A stretch of 64,000 nucleotides of DNA from Pseudarthrobacter sp. NBSH8 (GTDB lineage Bacteria > Actinomycetota > Actinomycetes > Actinomycetales > Micrococcaceae): assembly GCF_014217545.1 (NCBI RefSeq), contig NZ_CP043178.1, forward strand, positions 2,418,001 to 2,482,000. The letters are read 5' to 3'. The position numbers and the translations under genes are program-made. The notes below the pieces were generated by a model. It ran no database searches, was not told where the DNA came from, and was given only the letters and a program-made list of their open reading frames with translations. Position 1 is the first letter of the stretch. Each line of letters begins with the position of its first letter. This document shows positions 16,856 to 25,341 of this stretch, in pieces.

Positions 16856-16954
16856 AGTCTCAGTTTTACCCCATCGGTCCGTTTGCCCCGCATATTTCAA
16901 ACTCTCGTAGGGTGGTCAGGGAATCATCTGGCGCGCTCAACCATTGAAGAGGTC

Positions 16955-17479
16955 ATGAAAACTTTTGTTCTTGGCGGGGGCTGCTTCTGGTGCCTCGACG
17001 CCGTCTACCAAATAACCAAAGGGGTCACGTCGGTGATTTCCGGGTACACGGGCGGCCATGACCCTCAGCCGGACTACTACTCCGTCTGTGGCGGAACCAC
17101 TGGCCACGCTGAAGTCGTGGCGGTCACTTTCGACGAATCCGTCATCCCGGCTGAGGTCATCCTGGACATGTTCTTCGCGCTGCACGATCCCACCACGCTC
17201 AATCGCCAGGGGTACGACGTGGGCACGCAGTACCGGTCGTCAATGTTCTATGAGACCACCGAAGAGAAGATCCTGTTCGAGGAGGCGATCGACCGGAACC
17301 AGGCTCTCTGGTCCCATCCGATCGTTACGGAGGTCAGCCGGCTCCCCCGCTTCCATGTCGCGGAGGACTTTCACCAGGACTACTACGCCAAGTATCCCGA
17401 GCAGGGATACTGCCAGGTGATCATCAATCCCAAGCTCGCCAAGGCCAGGAAATATTACTCTGCGTGGCTTAATGCTTAG
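16955..17479 (+). CDS. msrA: Peptide methionine sulfoxide reductase A
   Basis: The enzyme reduces methionine-S-sulfoxide in damaged proteins. The 174-residue product starts MKTFVLGGGCFWC, with catalytic C10 in the GCFWC motif, followed by GYTGGHD and the substrate-pocket block GHAEVVAVTFD. A resolving cysteine is probably in QGYCQ near residue 158. The ATG at 16955 follows AGAGG. It sits just upstream of cysK, which suggests a sulfur or oxidative-stress neighbourhood, although the 65-base gap may hold a separate promoter. Confidence 0.95.
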   Translation: MKTFVLGGGCFWCLDAVYQITKGVTSVISGYTGGHDPQPDYYSVCGGTTGHAEVVAVTFDESVIPAEVILDMFFALHDPTTLNRQGYDVGTQYRSSMFYETTEEKILFEEAIDRNQALWSHPIVTEVSRLPRFHVAEDFHQDYYAKYPEQGYCQVIINPKLAKARKYYSAWLNA

Positions 17480-17544
17480 CAGCGCCCGCTCAGCCATCGT
17501 TAGGCTGACCTCAGCATTCACACTTGAGAGATAGGCATATCTAC

Positions 17545-18480
17545 ATGGCACGGATCTATGACGATGTAACGCAGTTGGTCGGCGGCACTCCGCTGGTCCG
17601 CCTGAACCGGTTAACCGAGGGCCTGGGCGCGACTGTGGCGGTCAAGCTTGAGTTCTACAACCCGGCCAACAGCGTCAAGGACCGCATCGGAGTGGCCATC
17701 GTTGACGCCGCCGAGAAGTCGGGCGCCCTCAAGCCCGGCGGCACCATCGTTGAAGGCACCTCCGGCAACACCGGCATCGCCCTTGCCATGGTGGGTGCGG
17801 CCCGCGGTTACAAGGTCATCCTGACCATGCCCGAGACCATGTCCACGGAACGCCGCGTTATGCTGCGGGCGTTCGGCGCCGAGATTGTCCTGACCCCGGG
17901 TTCCGAGGGCATGCGCGGCGCCGTGGAAAAGGCCCAGGAAATCGTGGCCAACACGGAAAACTCCATCTGGGCCCAGCAGTTCGCCAACGAGGCCAACCCT
18001 GAGATCCACCGCACCACCACCGCCGAGGAAATCTGGTCCGACACCGACGGCAAGGTGGACATCTTCGTCGCCGGCATCGGCACCGGCGGAACCGTCACCG
18101 GCGTCGGCCAGGTTCTGAAGGAGCGCAATCCTGAGGTCCAGATTGTCGCCATCGAACCGAAGGACTCCGCCATCCTGAACGGCGGCGCTCCCGGGCCGCA
18201 CAAGATCCAGGGCATCGGCGCGAACTTCATCCCGGAAATCCTGGACACCAACGTCTACGACGAAGTCCTGGATGCCACCTTGGAGGACTCCGTCCGGGTC
18301 GCCCGTGAACTCGGCGTCAAAGAAGGCATCCTCGGCGGCATCTCCTCCGGTGCCATCGTCTGGGGGGCCCTGGAACTGGCCAAGCGTCCGGAGAATGCCG
18401 GCAAGCTGATCGTCGCGGTTGTCTGCGACTTCGGTGAGCGTTACATCTCCACCGTGCTCTATGACGACATCCGCGGCTGA
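17545..18480 (+). CDS. cysK: Cysteine synthase (O-acetylserine sulfhydrylase)
   Basis: A pyridoxal-phosphate enzyme making cysteine from O-acetylserine and sulfide. The 311-residue product holds the PLP lysine K45 in NSVKDRIG, the substrate loop [10 protein letters not shown], and the phosphate-binding loop [10 protein letters not shown]. The start at 17545 ([20 protein letters not shown]) matches the family; an ATG seven codons earlier has no better ribosome site. It precedes cysE by 39 bases in the same direction, the usual pair for cysteine synthesis. Confidence 0.95.
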   Translation: MARIYDDVTQLVGGTPLVRLNRLTEGLGATVAVKLEFYNPANSVKDRIGVAIVDAAEKSGALKPGGTIVEGTSGNTGIALAMVGAARGYKVILTMPETMSTERRVMLRAFGAEIVLTPGSEGMRGAVEKAQEIVANTENSIWAQQFANEANPEIHRTTTAEEIWSDTDGKVDIFVAGIGTGGTVTGVGQVLKERNPEVQIVAIEPKDSAILNGGAPGPHKIQGIGANFIPEILDTNVYDEVLDATLEDSVRVARELGVKEGILGGISSGAIVWGALELAKRPENAGKLIVAVVCDFGERYISTVLYDDIRG

Positions 18481-18519
18481 TCAGCCCGTTGTCGCCCCGT
18501 TTCCTGTAGAAAGAACTTT

Positions 18520-19104
18520 GTGGGCTTTTTCGCAAGACTGAAGGAAGATCTCGACGCCGCCCGGTCACACGACCCGGCGGCTCGAGGTTCTTTTGAGAAC
18601 TTTTTCGCCTATTCCGGGCTGCATGCCATCTGGATCCACCGGCTGACGCACCATATGTGGCAAACCCCGGGACTGCGGTTCCCGGCGCGGCTGGTGTCGC
18701 AGCTGGGCCGCTTCCTGACCGGAATCGAGATCCATCCCGGCGCCACGATCGGCCGGCGTTTCTTCATCGACCACGGCATGGGTGTGGTCATCGGCGAAAC
18801 CGCGGAAATCGGCGAAGACGTGATGATTTATCACGGCGTCACGCTGGGCGGCCGCTCGCTGGCCAAGGTCAAGCGCCATCCCACCATCGAGGACCGGGTC
18901 ACCATCGGCGCCGGAGCCAAGGTCCTGGGACCCATCACCATCGGCCGGGACAGCGCCGTGGGCGCCAACGCCGTGGTGGTCAAGGACGCGCCACCGGAAT
19001 CGATTGTGACCGGCGTGCCGGCCAAGTGGCGCCACCGTGATGCCCAGCGCGAAACCAAGCCCGCCGTGGATCCGGCCGAGTACGACATCGAATACCGGAT
19101 CTGA
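18520..19104 (+). CDS. cysE: Serine O-acetyltransferase
   Basis: It acetylates serine to O-acetylserine, the substrate of the adjacent CysK. The 194-residue protein has a short helical N-terminus and then the left-handed beta-helix hexapeptide repeats ([48 protein letters not shown]), with the catalytic histidine in [12 protein letters not shown]. It is of the short EpsC/CysE type. The C-terminus ends EYDIEYRI; in CysE proteins a C-terminal isoleucine can dock in CysK to form the cysteine synthase complex, so docking is possible here. Confidence 0.94.
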   Translation: MGFFARLKEDLDAARSHDPAARGSFENFFAYSGLHAIWIHRLTHHMWQTPGLRFPARLVSQLGRFLTGIEIHPGATIGRRFFIDHGMGVVIGETAEIGEDVMIYHGVTLGGRSLAKVKRHPTIEDRVTIGAGAKVLGPITIGRDSAVGANAVVVKDAPPESIVTGVPAKWRHRDAQRETKPAVDPAEYDIEYRI

Positions 19105-19119
19105 TCCGTCACTGCAGCC

Positions 19120-19953
19120 CTACCCGGCGACACGCTTCAGGACTGCCGTGACCACTGCATCATAGAGCCGGTCCGGCAGGACGCGCCGAAGGCCAAGAAT
19201 GGCCGCCGCTCCCCTGCCCACCGGGTACCGGGTGCGGGGACGGGCGGCCGTGGCCGCGTGCAGGACAGCGGCCGCAATCACCGCCGGCTGCGTTGACGTT
19301 TCAGGCCTGTCCGTGGACGCCAGGACGTGCGCCATGTGCCGTGCCTGTGCGGCATACGGCCCCTCGCCGCTGCTGGCCAGCAGCCCGTCAGCGGAAATCC
19401 GGCCCCACTCACTGAGCGTACTTGCCGGTTCGATGATGGCTACCTCGACGCCGTGCGGTTTGAGTTCCAGCCGCAGTGCATCGCTCATGCCCTCAACGGC
19501 GAATTTCGTGGCATGGTACCAGGCGCCGAGGGGTTCGTAGAATTTTCCGCCGATGGACGAAATGTTGATGATTCTGCCCCGTCCCGCACTCCGCATGGCC
19601 GGCAGGACCAGCTGCGTCATCCTGGCGAGGCCAAAGACGTTCACCTCAAATTGGCGCCGGCCCTCGGCCAGGTCCACCTGTTCCAGCGCCCCGTAAGACC
19701 CGTATCCGGCGTTGTTGACCAGGACATCAATCCGCCCGCGCTCTTCCAGGACACGGCCGACGGCGGCACGCATCGAATCGTCGTCCGTCACGTCCAGCGC
19801 CAGGACCTGGACGCCCAGCACCTTCAGCGGCTCCATCCTGTCCACCCGGCGGGCGCCGGCATAGACGATGAAACCGTGGCTGCTGAGCTTCTTCGCCGCC
19901 TCGAAGCCGATACCCGTGGATGCTCCCGTAACTAATGCGACTGGCTTGGGCAT
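19120..19953 (-). CDS. Short-chain dehydrogenase/reductase
   Basis: A 277-residue classical SDR. It has the cofactor loop TGASTGIGFEA, the NNAG motif at VLVNNAGYG, the active-site serine region ISSIGG and the catalytic YHATK motif. The substrate cannot be read; many relatives are labelled oxidoreductases of unknown specificity. The ATG at 19953 follows AAGGAG. It is convergent with cysE and lies downstream of gnd in the same direction, with a hairpin between. Confidence 0.88.
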   Translation of the reverse strand: MPKPVALVTGASTGIGFEAAKKLSSHGFIVYAGARRVDRMEPLKVLGVQVLALDVTDDDSMRAAVGRVLEERGRIDVLVNNAGYGSYGALEQVDLAEGRRQFEVNVFGLARMTQLVLPAMRSAGRGRIINISSIGGKFYEPLGAWYHATKFAVEGMSDALRLELKPHGVEVAIIEPASTLSEWGRISADGLLASSGEGPYAAQARHMAHVLASTDRPETSTQPAVIAAAVLHAATAARPRTRYPVGRGAAAILGLRRVLPDRLYDAVVTAVLKRVAG

Positions 19954-20000
19954 TCTGACTCCTTGGATGGACGGACACCACAACTGCCGGAAACGCCAAC

Positions 20001-20037
20001 GGCCGGCAGCTCCCAGAATATCCGGGAACTGCCGGCC
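20001..20037. terminator. Hairpin between gnd and the SDR gene
   Basis: A nine-bp GC stem (20001-20009 with 20029-20037) extended inwards by a near-complementary AGCTCCC/GGGAACT. No T run follows on either strand, so it may be a weak or factor-assisted terminator for the leftward gnd transcript. Confidence 0.45.
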
Positions 20038-20074
20038 GCAGGGTTTGCAGCTTGATGCAATCAGAGCGTGGTGA

Positions 20075-21511
20075 CTAGTGCGTGTCCACTGCTTCGATTT
20101 CGGACTTGTCCTCGCCCCACAGGGTGTGGAACGTGCCCTCGGCGTCGACTCGGCCGTAGGTGTGCGCGCCGAAAAGGTCGCGCTGGCCCTGGATCACTGC
20201 GGCCGGCAGGCGCTTGCGGCGCAGTCCGTCGTAGTAGGCCAGTGACGAGGAGAAGACCGGCACGGGGATGCCGAGCTGGACGGCGGTGGAGACCACACGG
20301 CGCCATGCCGGCAGGACATCGGCGATGGCCTTGGTGAACGCCGGGGCGAACAGCAGATTGGCCGGCTTGTCTTCTGCGGCGTAGGCCTTGGTGATCTCCT
20401 TGAGCAGTTCTGCACGGATGATGCAGCCGCCGCGCCACAGCGAAGCGATCTCGTCCAGCTTGAGGTCCCAGCCGTATTCCTTGGCTGCTGAGGTCAGCAT
20501 GTCCAGGCCCTGGGCGTAGGAAACCAGCTTGGACGCGTAGAGCGCCTGGCGGACGTCCTCAACAAAGGTGTCCGGAACGTCGACGGCGATTTCCTCGCCG
20601 GCGAGGAGTTCCTGGGCGATCTTGCGCTGCTCGGTCTGCGATGACAGGGCACGGGCGAAGACCGACTCGGCGATGCCCGACGTCGGGGACCCCAGCTCCA
20701 GCGCGGAGATGACCGTCCAGCGTCCGGTGCCCTTCTGGCCGGCGGCATCCACCACAACGTCCACAAACGGCTTGCCGGTTCGGGTGTCAACGTGGCCCAG
20801 GACCTCGGCGGAGATTTCGATCAGGAAGGAGGCGAGTTCGCCCCTGTTCCATTCTTCGAAGATCTTGGCCTGGTCGGCGGGCTCGATGCCGGCGCCGGAG
20901 CGGAGGAGGTCGAAGGCTTCGCCGATGACCTGCATGTCGGCGTATTCGATGCCGTTGTGGACCATCTTGACGAAGTGGCCGGCGCCGTCGGTGCCGATCC
21001 ACGCGCAGCAGGGCTTGCCATCCACGTGCGCGGCGATCTTTTCGAGCAGCGGACCGAGGGCGTCGTAGGACTCCTTGGAACCACCGGGCATGATGGACGG
21101 GCCGTTCAGGGCTCCTTCCTCACCGCCGGAGACGCCGATGCCGACGAAGTGCAGGTCCTTCTTCGCCAGCGCGGCTTCGCGGCGGCGGGTGTCCTCGTAG
21201 TGGGAGTTTCCGGCGTCGATGATGATGTCGCCAGCTTCCAGGAGAGGTTCAAGCTGCTCGATGACCGAGTCAACCGGCTTGCCGGCCTTGACCATGATCA
21301 GGACGCGGCGGGGCTTCTCCAGGGAGTCAACAAGCTCCTGCAACGTTTCGGTGCGGACGAAGTCGCCGTCCGTGCCGTGCTTTGCAAGTAAAGCGTCAGT
21401 CTTTTCGACCGACCTGTTGTGCAGGGCAACGGTGAAGCCGTTGCGGGCCAGGTTGCGGGCCAGGTTGGCGCCCATCACCGCAAGGCCGGTGACACCGATG
21501 TGTGCAGACAT
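20075..21511 (-). CDS. gnd: 6-Phosphogluconate dehydrogenase (decarboxylating)
   Basis: It converts 6-phosphogluconate to ribulose-5-phosphate in the pentose phosphate pathway. The 478-residue length is that of the long, NADP-type enzyme. Visible are the Rossmann start IGVTGLAVMGANLARN, the loop VGIGVSGGEEGALNGPSIMPGG read in two parts (VSGGEEGALNG and PSIMPGG), the catalytic lysine region GAGHFVKMVHNGIEY, and the C-terminal HTLWGED tail. The start at 21511 follows TTGGAG; an open frame further upstream lacks protein character. It is divergent from a GntR regulator, probably its controller, and near gluconate and idonate dehydrogenases. Confidence 0.96.
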   Translation of the reverse strand: MSAHIGVTGLAVMGANLARNLARNGFTVALHNRSVEKTDALLAKHGTDGDFVRTETLQELVDSLEKPRRVLIMVKAGKPVDSVIEQLEPLLEAGDIIIDAGNSHYEDTRRREAALAKKDLHFVGIGVSGGEEGALNGPSIMPGGSKESYDALGPLLEKIAAHVDGKPCCAWIGTDGAGHFVKMVHNGIEYADMQVIGEAFDLLRSGAGIEPADQAKIFEEWNRGELASFLIEISAEVLGHVDTRTGKPFVDVVVDAAGQKGTGRWTVISALELGSPTSGIAESVFARALSSQTEQRKIAQELLAGEEIAVDVPDTFVEDVRQALYASKLVSYAQGLDMLTSAAKEYGWDLKLDEIASLWRGGCIIRAELLKEITKAYAAEDKPANLLFAPAFTKAIADVLPAWRRVVSTAVQLGIPVPVFSSSLAYYDGLRRKRLPAAVIQGQRDLFGAHTYGRVDAEGTFHTLWGEDKSEIEAVDTH

Positions 21512-21670
21512 CAAAACTCCAATTTCGTTGTGCAATGGATGTGCAGATGGCTCCGCGTTCGCTGCGAAGCACGCTGTCACGAACCGATGGATCCTAATAA
21601 AGCATATATATTCAATCGGCTTGAGGGAAGCGGTGCCCACTTTGTGGAACGTGGCCAGTCAATCCCAGTT

Positions 21671-21676
21671 TAGGCT
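21671..21676 (+). promoter_or_regulatory. Candidate -10 element of the GntR gene
   Basis: TAGGCT lies seven bases before the ATG at 21684 and no ribosome site is visible, so the transcript could be leaderless, which is common in actinobacteria. This is inferred from spacing only. Confidence 0.35.
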
Positions 21677-21683
21677 TGAGTCC

Positions 21684-22412
21684 ATGTCGACCAGCCTGCA
21701 CCACCGTGCCATTGAGAACCTTGGCACCCGGATCATCACGGGCGAGCTGCCTACCGGACACGTCATGCTGGCCGAGCACCTTGAGGAAGAGCTGAAGGTT
21801 TCGCGGTCCGTGGTCCGCGAGGCCGTGCGGGTTCTGCAGTCCCTGGGCCTCGTGGAAACCACCAAGCGGGTAGGTATCCGCGTGCTGCCGCCGAGCCGCT
21901 GGAACCCCTTCGACTCCCAGGTCATCCGCTGGCGGCTGTCCAGCGACGCCCGCGGCGCCCAGCTGCGGTCACTGATCGAACTGCGTTCCGCCGTCGAGCC
22001 CGCCGCGGCCGAGCTGGCAGCGAACAATGCCCCGGCGCAGCTGCGGCGGGAACTGGTGGACATCGCCCACGCGCTGCGCGACGCCGGCCACTCCGGGGAC
22101 GCGCAGAAGTTCCTGGAGCTGGATATCGCTTTTCATTCGGTCCTGCTTTCCGGCTCGGGCAACGAAATGTTTGCCAACCTGATGGGGCAGGTGGCAGAGA
22201 CCCTGACGGGACGCACGGTCCACGGACTGATGCCGGACCACCCCCACGAGGGGGCGCTCCAGTGGCACGTCGATCTGGCCGAAGCGGTCGCCGCCGGGGA
22301 CGCCGCCACGGCCCGGGACGCGTCCGAACAGATCATGCGCCGCACCACCTCCCGGCTGTCCGGAACCTGGACGGACCAGCCCCGGGTGTTTATCCCGGTC
22401 CGCCGGAACTGA
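21684..22412 (+). CDS. FadR/GntR-family transcriptional regulator
   Basis: A 242-residue regulator with an N-terminal winged helix of GntR type (LAEHLEEELKVSRSVVREAVRVL read in parts; the recognition core VSRSVVREAVRVLQSLGLV lies around residues 37-55) and a C-terminal all-helical FCD effector domain (LELDIAFHSVLLSGSGNEM with the metal-ligand D and H). FCD regulators sense sugar acids or other carboxylates. It is divergent from gnd and convergent with the idonate/gluconate-type dehydrogenase operon, so a gluconate-type regulator is likely. Confidence 0.88.
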   Translation: MSTSLHHRAIENLGTRIITGELPTGHVMLAEHLEEELKVSRSVVREAVRVLQSLGLVETTKRVGIRVLPPSRWNPFDSQVIRWRLSSDARGAQLRSLIELRSAVEPAAAELAANNAPAQLRRELVDIAHALRDAGHSGDAQKFLELDIAFHSVLLSGSGNEMFANLMGQVAETLTGRTVHGLMPDHPHEGALQWHVDLAEAVAAGDAATARDASEQIMRRTTSRLSGTWTDQPRVFIPVRRN

Positions 22413-22456
22413 CCTCACCCGGAACCGGCCCCGAGACCAGCACTTCCTATATCGCG

Positions 22457-23545
22457 TTATTCGGGTTGGAAGTTGAGGAGGACTTTTCCTGATGCGGCGG
22501 AGTTCCTGGCGGTTTCGAAGGCTTCGAGTCCGTGGTTGAGGGGGTATTCGTGGGTGATGACGGAGTTGATGTGGAGGGTGCCGTCGGCGAGGGCGGTGAT
22601 GACGTCGTCGATCTCGTTGGTGAAGCGGAAGGATCCGCGCAGGTCCAGTTCCCGGGTGATGGCCAGGGAAATCAGCACCGGCTGGGGTCCGGTGGGCAGC
22701 AGCCCGACCATGACCACGGTCCCGCCGCGCCCCGCGCCCTGGATGGCTGAGGCCAGGCCGTGGTGGCTGCCCGAGGACTCAATCACCACATCGGCCTGCA
22801 CCGCGGCGATCGCGTCCGTGTCCCCGGCCTGCAGGGTCTGATCCGCGCCGACCACGGCGGCGATCTCCAACGGTTTGGTATGGACGTCGACGGCGGTGAT
22901 CCGTCCCGCGCCGGCACGTTTCAGGACCGCGACGGCCAGCGTCCCGATCGGGCCGCACCCGATCACCAGCACACTCTTGCCCGCGACGTCCCCGGCCCTC
23001 GCGACGGCGTGCCAGGCCACGGCGGCCGGCTCGATCAGGGCCGCGGTCCGCAGGTCCACGCCCGCCGGGAGCGCCCGCAGCATCCGGGACGGCAGGTTCA
23101 CATACCGGGCGAACGCACCGTCGGTGTGCGGAAACCGCGCCGCACTGCCCAAATACGTACACCCCGGGGACAAGTTGGGCCGGCCCGCCGGCCACCGCAC
23201 ATCCCCCGCACCGGGTCCCGGGGTGGCCGGGTGGACCGCGACCGCGGTCCCCACACCCGGGCCGGTCCCGTCCGCCGCGGCCGCTACCACGGTCCCGGAA
23301 ATCTCATGCCCGAGCACCATCGGCGCCTTCAGGACCGACTCCCCCGCCGCGCCATGGAGCCAGTAATGCAGGTCCGACCCGCAGATCCCGCCATACGCAA
23401 CCTCCACCACGGCCTCGCCCGGGCCAGGCACACCCAACGGGACCTCCTCGACCCGCAGGTCCCCGGCTGCGTACGCCACCACCGCCGGACCCGACACCGG
23501 CAGCACTGTTGCTTCGGTCCCCTGAGCCACTATTCCTGTGCCCAT
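22457..23545 (-). CDS. Zinc-dependent alcohol dehydrogenase, L-idonate 5-dehydrogenase type
   Basis: A 362-residue medium-chain dehydrogenase. The catalytic zinc ligands are in YGGICGSDLHYW (C) and VLGHEISG (H, E), and the Rossmann motif is VLVIGCGPIGTLAV. The structural-zinc cysteine cluster of many family members is absent: the region PAGRPNLSPGCTYLG holds only one cysteine. The best match by context is L-idonate 5-dehydrogenase, giving 5-ketogluconate, because the preceding gene looks like gluconate 5-dehydrogenase. Its ATG overlaps the stop of that gene by one base. It is the last gene of the three-gene operon. Confidence 0.85.
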   Translation of the reverse strand: MGTGIVAQGTEATVLPVSGPAVVAYAAGDLRVEEVPLGVPGPGEAVVEVAYGGICGSDLHYWLHGAAGESVLKAPMVLGHEISGTVVAAAADGTGPGVGTAVAVHPATPGPGAGDVRWPAGRPNLSPGCTYLGSAARFPHTDGAFARYVNLPSRMLRALPAGVDLRTAALIEPAAVAWHAVARAGDVAGKSVLVIGCGPIGTLAVAVLKRAGAGRITAVDVHTKPLEIAAVVGADQTLQAGDTDAIAAVQADVVIESSGSHHGLASAIQGAGRGGTVVMVGLLPTGPQPVLISLAITRELDLRGSFRFTNEIDDVITALADGTLHINSVITHEYPLNHGLEAFETARNSAASGKVLLNFQPE

Positions 23546-24315
23546 CAGACCACCACCGTCATTCCGCCGTCGATGAAGATCGTCTGCCCGTTCACAAAGT
23601 CCGACCCGTCCGAGGCCAGCCACACCGCAGGGCCCGCCAGGTCCTGGACCGTGCCCCACCGATGCGCCGGGGTCCGGCCCAGGATCCAGGCATTGAACTG
23701 CTCATCGTTTACCAGGTTCTGCGTCATCTCGGTATGGATGTAACCCGGGGCGATCCCGTTGATCTGCAGCCCCGAGCCCGCCCACTCCGCCGTCATCGCC
23801 CGGGTCAGGTTCCGCAACCCGCCCTTCGCCGCCACATACGGGGCGATCGTGGGCCGGGCCAGGTCCGTCTGCACCGAACAGATATTGATGATCTTGCCCC
23901 TCCCGCGCGGGATCATGTGCCGCGCGGCCTCACGCCCCACCAGGAACGCGCTCGTCAGATCCGTCCTGATCACCCGCTCCCAATCCGCGACATCAAGCTC
24001 CAGCATCGGCACCCGATGCTGGACCCCGGCATTATTCACCAGGATCTGCAACGGCCCCACATGCTCCTCCACCCACAAAATACCCCGCGCAGCCTCGGCA
24101 TCACTCGTAACATCAAACGCGACACTATGCACCCGCCCCGGGGCAAAATCCGCGGCCATCACCACCTCCGCCGCCTTCAACCGCTCCGCATTAATCCCGT
24201 TCAGCACCACCGTCGCCCCGGCCCCAGCCAACGCCCGCGCCAACGCATTACCAATCCCCCGACTCGAACCCGTCACCAAGGCAACCCGCCCCGTCAAATC
24301 AAAAAGAGTACTCAT
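23545..24315 (-). CDS. SDR dehydrogenase, gluconate 5-dehydrogenase type
   Basis: A 256-residue SDR with TGSSRGIGNALARAL, VNNAGVQHRVPM, the catalytic YVAAKGG and the IAPGYIHTEMTQNL block. VNNAGVQHR and GYI(x)T(x)MT are typical of IdnO-like gluconate 5-dehydrogenases, which interconvert 5-ketogluconate and gluconate. It is coupled by an ATGA overlap to the upstream NAD(P)-dependent dehydrogenase gene and by a TGATG junction to the idonate-type dehydrogenase. With gnd nearby this suggests a route from idonate or ketogluconate to 6-phosphogluconate; no gluconate kinase is in the window. Confidence 0.85.
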   Translation of the reverse strand: MSTLFDLTGRVALVTGSSRGIGNALARALAGAGATVVLNGINAERLKAAEVVMAADFAPGRVHSVAFDVTSDAEAARGILWVEEHVGPLQILVNNAGVQHRVPMLELDVADWERVIRTDLTSAFLVGREAARHMIPRGRGKIINICSVQTDLARPTIAPYVAAKGGLRNLTRAMTAEWAGSGLQINGIAPGYIHTEMTQNLVNDEQFNAWILGRTPAHRWGTVQDLAGPAVWLASDGSDFVNGQTIFIDGGMTVVV

Positions 24316-25256
24316 GGTGCAGCTGTCCCTTTCGTTGCGGTCTCCGCAGGTTCCGCGATATTGGTGTTGTCGCTCAGATTCGAAATGGCCTGGCGGACCA
24401 CGGCAAGGTCCTGATCGCCAAGGCCCTGGCGCTTGAGTTCGGCGTAAAGTTCGACGCCGGCAGTCGCCATCGGCACGGCAGCGCCGGACGCCCGGGCTGA
24501 TTCGAGCACAAAGGACAGGTCCTTATGCATGAACTTCGCCGGACCTGTGGGTGTGTAGTCCTTCCGAACCAAACGCGGTCCCACGTTCTCCAGTACGCGG
24601 CTGCCCGCAAGGCCACCGGACAGGACGTCGAAAAGCGCTGCCGGATCCATCCCGGAGCGCTCGGCGAGCTCGGCCGCTTCGGCTAGTGCCGCCGTCGTGG
24701 TTCCTACAATGAGCTGGTTGCAAGCCTTGGCGAGCGACCCTGCGCCCAGCGGGCCCATGCGCCTGACGGTGGTTCCCATCGCGTTGAAGAAGGGCTCGAG
24801 CTGCCGGAACTCGTCCGCGTCACAGCCGGCCATGATCGCCAGTGTCCCGTCGGTCGCGCCCTTGGTGCCGCCACTGACCGGGGCGTCCACCACGGTGGCG
24901 CGTCCCTGGCTTGCCTCGCGTACGCGGCGCCCGAAGGCCTGGACCTTTGCCGGTGAGACTGAGCTTGTGACCACCACGGCAGTGCGGGGCTGCGGCGGAT
25001 TTTCGTCCCAGCTCGTCAGCAGCCCCGCCGATGCCTCTTCGATGAAGGAAAGGTCCGGGAGCATAAAGGCGATGATTGGCAGGTCCCGCAGGGATGCTAC
25101 GTCCGGCGCGGAGCAGCCACCCTGCGCCACAAACTCCTGCAGGGGTCCCTCGGACCGGTTCCAGGCGGTAACCGCCCAGCCGGCCCGGACCAGATTGGTC
25201 GCCATCGGCAGGCCCATCAGCCCCAGGCCTACAAAGCCCGCTGTTCTGTCTTCCAT
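24312..25256 (-). CDS. NAD(P)-dependent oxidoreductase, 3-hydroxyisobutyrate dehydrogenase family
   Basis: A 314-residue beta-hydroxyacid dehydrogenase. The Rossmann start is AGFVGLGLMGLPMATNLV, the substrate motif is DAPVSGGTKGATDGTLAIM, and the catalytic lysine region is GAGSLAKACNQLIVG. Family members oxidise hydroxyisobutyrate, tartronate semialdehyde, L-threonate or related sugar acids; the context favours a sugar acid. ATG 25256 has CGAGG seven bases ahead; GTG 25274 would add six residues. It is the first gene of the operon and divergent from the hydroxyacid dehydrogenase at 25342. Confidence 0.86.
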   Translation of the reverse strand: MEDRTAGFVGLGLMGLPMATNLVRAGWAVTAWNRSEGPLQEFVAQGGCSAPDVASLRDLPIIAFMLPDLSFIEEASAGLLTSWDENPPQPRTAVVVTSSVSPAKVQAFGRRVREASQGRATVVDAPVSGGTKGATDGTLAIMAGCDADEFRQLEPFFNAMGTTVRRMGPLGAGSLAKACNQLIVGTTTAALAEAAELAERSGMDPAALFDVLSGGLAGSRVLENVGPRLVRKDYTPTGPAKFMHKDLSFVLESARASGAAVPMATAGVELYAELKRQGLGDQDLAVVRQAISNLSDNTNIAEPAETATKGTAAP

Positions 25257-25322
25257 AAATAGGCCTCGACTCACATCGTTGTGTGGTTAATTAAGGGAAA
25301 TCTGTCCAATATCCTAGCCGCT

Positions 25323-25338
25323 ATTCAGTATGATGAAC
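25323..25338. promoter_or_regulatory. Candidate IclR-type operator overlapping a -10 element
   Basis: ATTCAGTATGATGAAC fits the pattern GTTCA-N6-TGAAC with one mismatch and matches sites at 28047 and 28979. The hexamer TATGAT at 25329-25334 within it is a good -10 box seven bases before the ATG at 25342, so a bound regulator would block this promoter. It lies 66 bases from the divergent operon start and could affect both. Confidence 0.5.
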
Positions 25339-25341
25339 ACT